Assembly: GCA_005791855.1 (NCBI GenBank)
Contig: SXUH01000220.1
Span: forward strand, 1 to 6,276
Direction of reading: 5' to 3'
DNA: 6,276 bases
Origin: Bdellovibrionales bacterium
Lineage (GTDB): Bacteria > Bdellovibrionota > Bacteriovoracia > Bacteriovoracales > Bacteriovoracaceae
Shown: piece after piece, positions 1-4,767 of the stretch
Layout of the letters: every line of letters starts with the position of its first letter
Numbering within the stretch: position 1 is the first letter of the stretch
Notes under the pieces: model-generated
The model's input: the letters and a program-made list of their open reading frames with translations, nothing else
The model's database searches: none
Told to the model about the DNA's origin: nothing
Position numbers and translations under genes: made by a program

Positions 1-477
1 CAGCACGTGGTGCCCGTCACAGATGAGACAGTAGTCGATGGTCTGGGCGTTGGCGTAGTCGAAGACGGCCTCGATGGACCCCTGGATCTCGGGCTGGACG
101 TCCATCACGCCCGTGCAGAGGATGACGTAGCTCGCCCGGTGGACCGCCCCCTTCGAGTCGGTGACCTCGAAGTGGGACCCCGTCCGGTCGATCTTCTGCA
201 CGCCGGTGTTCCTCAGCGTGTGGAGGTTGGCCCTGAACGCCGACTCTCCGATCCACTTCACCACTTCGGCGTTGGGCTCTTCGATCCCCCGCTTGTAGTG
301 GAAGTGCGCGGGCATGTTCTCCACCTTCCGCACCCAGAGCGCGCGGGACTTCTTCTTGTCCTTCGGCGACCCCGGGATGAAGAGGCACTCGTCGTTGTTG
401 AGGATGGTCCGGAGGGCGGCCATGGTGCCGGCGGAGCCGCCGCCGATCACGCACACGGGCCAGAGTTTCGCTTCCAT
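1..477 (-). CDS. Thioredoxin-reductase-like FAD/NAD(P)-dependent oxidoreductase, 3' end cut by window
   Basis: The first 159 residues of a flavoprotein disulfide reductase are present; the rest lies beyond base 1. The N-terminus has a beta strand and dinucleotide-binding turn, VCVIGGGSAGTMAA (residues 8-21), which would bind the ADP part of FAD. A second FAD-side motif, VILCTG (118-123), matches the ATG-type motif of this superfamily. At the edge, YCLICDGHH (149-157) places C150 and C153 in a CxxCDG arrangement like the redox-active pair of thioredoxin reductase (usually CATCDG). The order FAD motif, TG motif, CxxCDG fits the thioredoxin-reductase group rather than glutathione-reductase types, where the CxxxxC lies near the N-terminus. 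The ATG start leaves one base after the TAG stop of the transporter gene, with only a weak Shine-Dalgarno, so it is probably co-transcribed and coupled. The substrate is unknown: thioredoxin, ferredoxin or a small disulfide are all possible. I am sure of the superfamily but not of the exact enzyme. Confidence 0.85.
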   Translation of the reverse strand, partial: MEAKLWPVCVIGGGSAGTMAALRTILNNDECLFIPGSPKDKKKSRALWVRKVENMPAHFHYKRGIEEPNAEVVKWIGESAFRANLHTLRNTGVQKIDRTGSHFEVTDSKGAVHRASYVILCTGVMDVQPEIQGSIEAVFDYANAQTIDYCLICDGHHVL

Positions 478-478
478 C

Positions 479-1810
479 CTACTTCGCCCCGATGACCTTG
501 TGCTCGTCGGTGAGCTGGGTGACCTGGGTCTTCTCGATCTTCTCCGGCTCCCGCAGGTGCTCGCCGTTGATCGACTTGATCCGCACTTCCTTGATCTCCG
601 AGTTCTTCACCTTCAGGAGCTCGAAGGAGTACCCGTCCCAGATGATCATGTGGCCCTTCTTCGGGAAGCTGTTCCCCAGCTGCTCCATGAGGAACCCGTT
701 GAGGGTCGAGTAGTTGTCGTTGAGCGGGATCTCGATGTCGTATTCGTTGTAGAGGTCGCGCAGGGAGATCGTCGACGGCACCATGACGCCCTCTTCGCTC
801 TCCACCCCGGGGATCCCGTCCTCCTCGTCGTCGTGCTCGTCCTGGATCTCCCCGAAGATCTCCTCCATGATGTCCTCGAGGGTGAGCATCCCCACGACGA
901 TCCCGTTCTCGTCCTTCACCAGGGCGAGGTGGACCTTCTTCCGGTTCATGTGGTCGAAGACGGCCTGGATCTTCATGTGCTCGTAGACGAAGAACGGCGG
1001 CTTGATGTAGCGGGTGATGTCGAAGTCCTTCTGCTCCTCCGGGCTGGTGAAGGCGAGGTCCTTCACGTGGAGGAAGCCCAGGACGTCGTCGAGGTCCTCG
1101 TCGTAGACCGGGTACCGGCTGTGGGCGACCTCCCTCACCATGTTGATCACCTGGTTGAAGTTGCTGTCCTTCCGGATGGCCTCGATGCTGGTCCGCGGGA
1201 CCATGATGTCCTTGACCTTGATCGACGGGAACTCGAGGATCGAGTTCAGGAGGTCGAGCTGCTTGGAATCGATGGTCCGTTCTTCCTCGGCCATCTCGAC
1301 CATGACCTCGATGTCGTCCTTGGTCACGAGGCGGCCCCGGACGTGGGCGTTCTGGCCCAGGACGAGCTGGATGATCTTGGTGAAGAGCTTGATGATCGGA
1401 TAGAGGACGTAGTAGATCGCGATGAGCGCGATGAGCGCGAAGGGGGCGATCTTCACCGCGTGGCCCCGGGCGAAGGTCTTCGGCGCGATCTCCCCGAAGA
1501 GGAGGATCGCCATCGTCGTCACACCCACGCTGATGGCGAGGGCGTCGTTCGAGAAGTACCTCTCGGTGATGTTGGTGGAGAGGGCCGCGATCAAGATGTT
1601 CACGAAGTTGTTCCCGACGAGGATGGTGGTCAGGATGTCGTTCGGCATCTGGAGCCAGCGCTTCATCGCCCAGGAGTCGATCCCGTGCTCTTCCGCGATC
1701 TGCTTCGCCTTCTCGTGCGGCAGGGACATGAGGGCGGACTCGGCTCCGGCGAAGAACGCGGACAGGCCCAGAGATAGGAAAAGGACCAAAAACTCTTGAT
1801 CAGTACTCAT
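479..1810 (-). CDS. CNNM/CorC-family divalent-cation transporter (DUF21 + CBS pair + CorC_HlyC)
   Basis: This complete 443-aa inner-membrane protein has the full architecture of the CNNM/CorC (HlyC/CorC, MpfA-like) family, whose studied members export or regulate Mg2+ and affect Co2+ resistance. The DUF21 membrane domain spans about residues 5-155, with hydrophobic segments near 5-27, 59-79, 91-106 and 121-150. It carries family motifs FFAGAESALMSL (19-30), NDILTTILVGNN (57-68) and FGEIAPKT (105-112). A CBS pair follows at about 200-320 (DIMVPRT at 201-207; LEDIMEEIFGEI at 311-322), then an acidic linker (323-340) and the CorC_HlyC domain (about 341-413). A polar tail of 30 residues ends the protein. 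The ATG at 1810 fits the usual family N-terminus; only a weak AGG lies 8 bases upstream. The first dozen codons are AT-richer than the rest. It has its own promoter in the AT-rich gap and is followed after one base by the flavoprotein gene. Family certain; ion and direction inferred. Confidence 0.95.
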   Translation of the reverse strand: MSTDQEFLVLFLSLGLSAFFAGAESALMSLPHEKAKQIAEEHGIDSWAMKRWLQMPNDILTTILVGNNFVNILIAALSTNITERYFSNDALAISVGVTTMAILLFGEIAPKTFARGHAVKIAPFALIALIAIYYVLYPIIKLFTKIIQLVLGQNAHVRGRLVTKDDIEVMVEMAEEERTIDSKQLDLLNSILEFPSIKVKDIMVPRTSIEAIRKDSNFNQVINMVREVAHSRYPVYDEDLDDVLGFLHVKDLAFTSPEEQKDFDITRYIKPPFFVYEHMKIQAVFDHMNRKKVHLALVKDENGIVVGMLTLEDIMEEIFGEIQDEHDDEEDGIPGVESEEGVMVPSTISLRDLYNEYDIEIPLNDNYSTLNGFLMEQLGNSFPKKGHMIIWDGYSFELLKVKNSEIKEVRIKSINGEHLREPEKIEKTQVTQLTDEHKVIGAK

Positions 1811-1825
1811 ACGAATAACCTAGTT

Positions 1826-1841
1826 GGGGGGAGAGAGAGGG
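1826..1841. repeat. 16-base polypurine/polypyrimidine tract in leader
   Basis: The plus strand reads GGGGGGAGAGAGAGGG here, an uninterrupted purine run. On the transcribed strand the leader RNA therefore has a C/U-only stretch ending 15 bases before the ATG at 1810. This would leave the leader end unstructured or able to pair with a G-rich partner. It could be simple low-complexity sequence. Confidence 0.6.
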
Positions 1842-1933
1842 TGCACATCTGCGGATGGGGTAAAAGCTGTGACTCGGCAGCGGGAGGTTCTATACTGAGG
1901 ATCTCCTGTTAGTAATCCAGAAAACAGAAATCA

Positions 1934-1942
1934 ATTATACCA
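1934..1942 (-). promoter_or_regulatory. Extended -10 promoter for the CNNM transporter gene
   Basis: On the minus strand these bases read TGGTATAAT: a consensus TATAAT hexamer preceded by the TGn extension used by housekeeping sigma factors. No good -35 hexamer exists 16-18 bases upstream (best options ATGTTT or GATGTT), which is typical when the extended -10 carries the promoter. Transcription would begin near 1925-1931 and give a leader of about 115-120 bases before the ATG at 1810. The match is strong in itself, and its position in the only intergenic gap, on the correct strand, supports it. Confidence 0.7.
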
Positions 1943-2003
1943 CACTCAGGGTGAAAAAACATCTGAGCTAACCCATTAATATTTATTGAATTTTATTAAG
2001 GTT

Positions 2004-2456
2004 TCAATGGGATAGAGGCTTACCCTTAAAGTCATGATCCGAGTAAACAATGCGGTCATTCATCTCGTGATCGAAGTCCGGTAAGTCCTTCATATTAGAT
2101 ACGTTCCTAAAATTGGTACGGCATTTATAACAGATAGCTACCAGTGAAAGTTTTCTGAAAAGTAAGAGGTCAACGAGGTAGAGGGCAAGGAGAGAAAGGC
2201 CGTAGGTCCAGATGGAAAGGATGGCCGCGATCACGAAGAGGGCCACGCCGATCTTTCGGTTAAAATCCTTTTGTTTATAAAAGTCCTGCCGGGAGCAGAC
2301 GGGGCAGTCTTTCAGGATCCCGGCTTCGTGCTCCTCGGTGAACCGCAGATCCGTGACCGACTTGCAGACGTGGCACTCGAGCTTGTGCGCGGCCGTGTCC
2401 GGGTGAACTTCGTTCCCGGAGCCGCAGCCCGTGCATGTGACCTGAACTTCCATCAT
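2004..2456 (-). CDS. Membrane-hairpin protein with four CxxC pairs (zinc-ribbon-like), unknown function
   Basis: I do not recognise this 150-aa protein as a named family. Its N-terminal soluble part has C8-x2-C11 and C28-x2-C31, a typical zinc-ribbon spacing. A third pair, C51-x2-C54, comes just before a hydrophobic stretch (about 70-100), and a fourth, C109-x2-C112, comes just after it. The stretch is long enough for two short helices (about 70-84 and 86-100), with basic residues on both sides (NRK at 66-68, RK at 101-102), so both ends probably face the cytoplasm. This would let pairs three and four form a second metal site across the hairpin. The tail (113-150) is polar. The ATG at 2456 overlaps the previous stop as ATGA; a second ATG follows at once. 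The same frame is open further upstream, but only as a shadow of the preceding gene. Codons in the C-terminal two thirds are AT-rich, unlike all neighbours. It is the last gene of its operon. Confidence 0.82.
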   Translation of the reverse strand: MMEVQVTCTGCGSGNEVHPDTAAHKLECHVCKSVTDLRFTEEHEAGILKDCPVCSRQDFYKQKDFNRKIGVALFVIAAILSIWTYGLSLLALYLVDLLLFRKLSLVAICYKCRTNFRNVSNMKDLPDFDHEMNDRIVYSDHDFKGKPLSH

Positions 2457-3229
2457 AGTGGTAAACCGTGCTTCGCCATTAGGTAGACCGAGACCAGTTC
2501 GCCCACAATAACAAAAAACTCCACGATGTAAAGCACGCCGGTCGCACTCTGGATCGAGCGGAGCCGGCAGAGCTTGTAGGTGAAGAGGCTCAGGATCACG
2601 GGAGCGACGAACCCCCAGAGGTAACGCATGGAAATGAAGAGCCAGTTGTACATGTAGCCGTCCCCGAGCATCGTCCCCTCTTCGAGGTAGGGCGCTCCCA
2701 AGGAGAAGACGACCGCGAGGGAGGAGACGATCTTCAGGAAGAAGGCGACCCAGAAGATGTAGAGGCAGTAGACGAGCGGCTCTTCGCTGAGCTTCGGGAC
2801 CACAAGGTAGTAGTGGCCAAGGAGCATGGAGAAGTTGCTGATGCCGAGGAGGACCGTGGAGAGGACGAAGAACATGATCCAGAGTGGGTCGAAGCCGAAG
2901 GTGTGGAACGTGAGCACGACGAAGGCCACGAGCTGGACGACGTAGAGGCCCCACATGGGGATCGACTTCTGATCCCGGTGGAGGACGGAGGCGAGGATGT
3001 TCGTGGCGATGAGGACGCCGTAGCAGACGGCCTCCGGGGCGGCGAGGGCCGGGGCCATGAAGAGGTCGACGCCGAGAGCGAGGACGAGGGCCGCGAGGAC
3101 GATGGAGGTGCCGAGCTTGTAGAAGCCGACGCCGGTGAGCCGGGTGCTCACCACCGGCGAGAAGAGCTGGGTCCCGAAGGCGAACGCGAGCAGGAAGAAG
3201 TGCGAGATGATCTGGGTGGTGCTATTCAT
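2453..3229 (-). CDS. Polytopic membrane protein (about 8 helices), unknown function
   Basis: This 258-aa protein is almost wholly hydrophobic, with probable membrane helices near residues 6-28, 37-60, 65-83, 92-112, 115-136, 151-176, 202-219 and 227-250. Distinctive segments that look conserved in type are GHYYLVVPKLSEEPL (138-152) between helices five and six, and RSIQSATGVLY (224-234) leading into the last helix. Histidines at 10, 109 and 139 fall in or next to helices, so a heme or metal role is conceivable but unproven. I do not recognise a named family. The ATG at 3229 overlaps the Nudix stop (ATGA) and has no Shine-Dalgarno; instead a 9-bp inverted repeat ends four bases before it, so translation is probably coupled to the Nudix gene. 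Its own stop is overlapped by the start of the CxxC membrane protein, which suggests that the two products act together. It is surely a real inner-membrane protein. Confidence 0.85.
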   Translation of the reverse strand: MNSTTQIISHFFLLAFAFGTQLFSPVVSTRLTGVGFYKLGTSIVLAALVLALGVDLFMAPALAAPEAVCYGVLIATNILASVLHRDQKSIPMWGLYVVQLVAFVVLTFHTFGFDPLWIMFFVLSTVLLGISNFSMLLGHYYLVVPKLSEEPLVYCLYIFWVAFFLKIVSSLAVVFSLGAPYLEEGTMLGDGYMYNWLFISMRYLWGFVAPVILSLFTYKLCRLRSIQSATGVLYIVEFFVIVGELVSVYLMAKHGLPL

Positions 3230-3648
3230 TTGGCCGGATCATATAGTGATTTGTAGAGATCATCAATGATCCGGTGGTTCGGCGCCGGGATGAGGCCCCG
3301 GTAGGGGGAGCTCAGGTCTTCACCGTTCACCGGGAGCCAGCGACCTTTCGCCTGGAGGGACCCGGGGTCCGGGAACAAGAAGACGTAGAGCAGGATGGTT
3401 CGACCCTCGAGCTCGTTGGGGTAGATCCCCATGAACTTCGACCCGAGTGGCCCGACCGTGATTCCGACCTCCTCCTCCACTTCCCGGATGGCCGCCGCGA
3501 GGGGCTCCTCGTCCGGCTCGATCCCTCCGCCGGGGAACTCCAGGAGGCCCTGGTACGGGCCATCGTCTTCCCGGGTCTGCACCCAGACCTCGAGGCCATC
3601 GGCGGAGCTCCGGTGGAAGAGTGCGAGGGCGACGGGGATGAGCCTCAA
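3226..3648 (-). CDS. MutT-like Nudix hydrolase
   Basis: From the chosen TTG start the protein is 140 aa. It has a complete Nudix box at residues 41-63: G41, E47, R55-E56-V57, E59-E60, G62-I63, the metal-binding and catalytic signature of hydrolases that cleave a nucleoside diphosphate linked to another group. LLEFPGG (35-41) just before the box, and PAPNHRII (121-128) near the C-terminus, resemble LEFPGG and PANEPVI in E. coli MutT, where that asparagine (N119) reads 8-oxoguanine; N124 may do so here. An 8-oxo-dGTP sanitising role is thus reasonable, but an RNA 5'-pyrophosphohydrolase is an alternative given that rny is upstream. The TTG at 3648 overlaps the previous stop (TTGA) and has AAGGTGG seven bases upstream. 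An in-frame ATG at 3732 would add 28 low-complexity residues within the upstream gene and is less likely. The last codons are AT-rich and form part of a hairpin before the next gene. Confidence 0.9.
   Translation of the reverse strand: MRLIPVALALFHRSSADGLEVWVQTREDDGPYQGLLEFPGGGIEPDEEPLAAAIREVEEEVGITVGPLGSKFMGIYPNELEGRTILLYVFLFPDPGSLQAKGRWLPVNGEDLSSPYRGLIPAPNHRIIDDLYKSLYDPAK
3234..3274 (-). promoter_or_regulatory. 9-bp inverted repeat abutting the start codon of the polytopic membrane protein
   Basis: Arms at 3266-3274 and 3234-3242 are perfect complements (minus strand CCGGATCAT and ATGATCCGG) separated by 23 bases. In mRNA the stem would end four bases (CCAA) before the ATG at 3229, in the position of a Shine-Dalgarno. 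It lies within the last codons of the Nudix gene, so a ribosome finishing that gene would melt it. A role in coupling or blocking independent initiation is inferred. One such repeat is expected by chance in a window this size; its placement is the argument. Confidence 0.45.
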
Positions 3649-4067
3649 ACGACTTCCACCTTCTTCCCCTTCACGAGCGAGGGAAGGAATTGGACGAGCT
3701 CGAAGCAGAGGCTGCCGAGGAAGGTGCTCCACCAGGGCATGGTGCTCTCGTTGAAGGTGATCACCATGAGCCAGAAGAGTCCCGCGGGCAGGATCCGCAC
3801 CGGGATCTTCACGGCCTCCGGAGCACCTGCGACGGGCCTCTGGAAGATCTTCTGGAGGTTCACGACGAGCTTGAGCATGGAGAAGCGGTAGCGCTTGTTC
3901 TCGAGGATCCCCTGCAGGTCCTGCGAGCCGACCCAGTTCCAGACGTAGCCGAAGCTGAAGAGGACGACGCCCTCGGGGCCCGGCCAGAGGAGGTAGAAGC
4001 CGGCGCCGAGGACGAGGAGGACGCCGAGCTCGATGGTCTTCCGCCGGGTGGTGAGGAAGGGTTTCAT
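3645..4067 (-). CDS. Small four-helix membrane protein, unknown function
   Basis: This 140-aa protein has no family that I recognise. It begins with a basic stretch (KPFLTTRRK, residues 2-10), then hydrophobic segments near 12-28, 31-47, 91-106 and 113-130, and a basic tail (LVKGKK, 131-136). This predicts an inner-membrane protein with both ends in the cytoplasm. The middle part (48-90) is polar and basic, with an aromatic-rich motif YVWNWVGSQD (41-50) before it. The ATG at 4067 overlaps the stop of the SDR gene (ATGA) and has no good Shine-Dalgarno, which points to translational coupling. Its own stop is overlapped by the TTG start of the Nudix gene. Codon use is GC-ending like that of the flanking genes, and no competing frame has a recognisable product, so it is a real gene. 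Nothing in the sequence shows a substrate or catalytic site. Confidence 0.8.
   Translation of the reverse strand: MKPFLTTRRKTIELGVLLVLGAGFYLLWPGPEGVVLFSFGYVWNWVGSQDLQGILENKRYRFSMLKLVVNLQKIFQRPVAGAPEAVKIPVRILPAGLFWLMVITFNESTMPWWSTFLGSLCFELVQFLPSLVKGKKVEVV
3656..3662 (-). promoter_or_regulatory. Ribosome binding site supporting the TTG start of the Nudix gene
   Basis: The minus strand reads AAGGTGG, one mismatch from AAGGAGG, seven bases before the TTG at 3648. This spacing is ideal and helps choose the TTG over the in-frame ATG at 3732, which would make the genes overlap by 88 bases. Confidence 0.6.
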
Positions 4068-4744
4068 TCCAGGTACCCGTCGCGGTGGAGGAAGGTGATC
4101 TCCGGGAACTGGATGTTCGCCGGCGCGGCCACGACGAAGTCGAAGACCGCCATGAAGTCCGAGGTCTTGAGCATCTTCTTCCGCGAGAACTGGGTGCCGA
4201 GCTTATCCCAGAGAGGCGTGTCGATGGCCCCGGGGTACAGGTTGGTGAACTTGAGCCGGTGGTCCTTCCATTCCTTCTTCAGGCTCTCGATGATCCCGAG
4301 CTGGCCGAACTTCGAGGCGGTGTAGGCGCTGACGTTCGGGTAGCCGAAGCGGGCCGCGGTGGAGAGGACGGAGATGACGTGGGTCTCGTCCTTCACGAGG
4401 AAGGGCTCGAGGCCGCGGAAGAGGAGGAAGGGCCCGAGGGTGTTGGTCGCGAGGTGTTGCTCGAAGGCCTCGGAGCTCGTCTCCGAGAGCGGCGACATCT
4501 CGCAGATCCCGGCGTTGTTCACCACCAGGTGGACCTTCTCCGTGAACTCGCGGATGGTCTCGTAGAACTCCTCCACCGATTCCTCGGAGGTGACGTCGAG
4601 TTCCACGTCGTAGAAGTTCTCGTGCTCCACCTCCGTCCCCGAGCGCGAGCCGCCGAAGACGACGTAGCCCGCCTCGAGCAGGGAGCGGGTGATCTCGAGG
4701 CCCAGGCCAGAGGAGGATCCGGTGACGATCGCACACTTTTCCAT
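4064..4744 (-). CDS. Classical short-chain dehydrogenase/reductase (SDR)
   Basis: This 226-aa protein is a complete Rossmann-fold NAD(P)(H)-dependent oxidoreductase of the classical SDR family. The cofactor motif TGSSSGLG is at residues 8-15, LDVT (49-52) marks the adenine-binding strand, and NNAG is at 76-79. The catalytic tetrad is visible as N101, S128, Y141 and K145 (YTASK), with the usual 13-residue spacing from Ser to Tyr, followed by PG at 171-172. A serine-arginine pair after the second strand (S33-R34) leans towards NADP(H). It lacks the C-terminal extension of longer members, and the substrate cannot be told from the sequence. The ATG at 4744 has a strong Shine-Dalgarno and starts 23 bases after the rny stop; its own stop overlaps the next start. 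A cytosolic reductase of a carbonyl or alcohol is the safe call. The link to RNase Y may be only positional. Confidence 0.93.
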   Translation of the reverse strand: MEKCAIVTGSSSGLGLEITRSLLEAGYVVFGGSRSGTEVEHENFYDVELDVTSEESVEEFYETIREFTEKVHLVVNNAGICEMSPLSETSSEAFEQHLATNTLGPFLLFRGLEPFLVKDETHVISVLSTAARFGYPNVSAYTASKFGQLGIIESLKKEWKDHRLKFTNLYPGAIDTPLWDKLGTQFSRKKMLKTSDFMAVFDFVVAAPANIQFPEITFLHRDGYLE

Positions 4745-4748
4745 GACT

Positions 4749-4754
4749 CCTCCT
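4749..4754 (-). promoter_or_regulatory. Strong Shine-Dalgarno of the SDR gene
   Basis: The minus strand reads AGGAGG four bases before the ATG at 4744, within a longer AGAGGAGGAG run. It is the best ribosome binding site in the window and the only strong one in block 1, so the SDR looks like the entry point for ribosomes that then pass down the overlapping genes. Confidence 0.8.
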
Positions 4755-4767
4755 CTGACCTACGGAC

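Larger units (their letters stand above)
1811..2003 (-). other. AT-rich intergenic region with promoter and long leader
   Basis: These 193 bases are the only substantial gap in the window. G+C falls to about 33% in 1921-1980, far below the neighbouring genes. Reading the minus strand, it holds an extended -10 promoter and then a leader to the ATG at 1810. I found no ORF of note and no RNA family that I recognise; the leader does not resemble the Mg2+ M-box as I know it. A six-base inverted repeat (1985-1990 with 2003-2008, 12-base loop) overlaps the upstream stop codon but has no T-run after it. A T6 run (1953-1958) lacks a GC-rich stem before it. A clear intrinsic terminator for the upstream operon is therefore not visible. 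Confidence 0.7.

Noticed and set aside
1418..1441. Tandem GATGAGCGC repeat
   Set aside because: It encodes the repetitive hydrophobic ALIALIAI segment of a transporter helix, so protein sequence explains it.
314..1777. Long plus-strand open frame of 487 codons
   Set aside because: It lies antisense to the CNNM transporter, is dominated by D, V, L, E and R as expected from a GC-rich shadow, and shows no domain.
1985..2008. Intrinsic terminator after block 1
   Set aside because: The six-base stem is AT-rich, overlaps the stop codon and has no T-run after it; the nearby T6 run has no GC stem before it.
2457..2954. N-terminal extension of the CxxC protein to give 316 residues
   Set aside because: The added part is an arginine/proline/leucine-rich shadow of the polytopic membrane gene; the ATGA overlap at 2453-2456 gives a clean start at the cysteine-rich domain.
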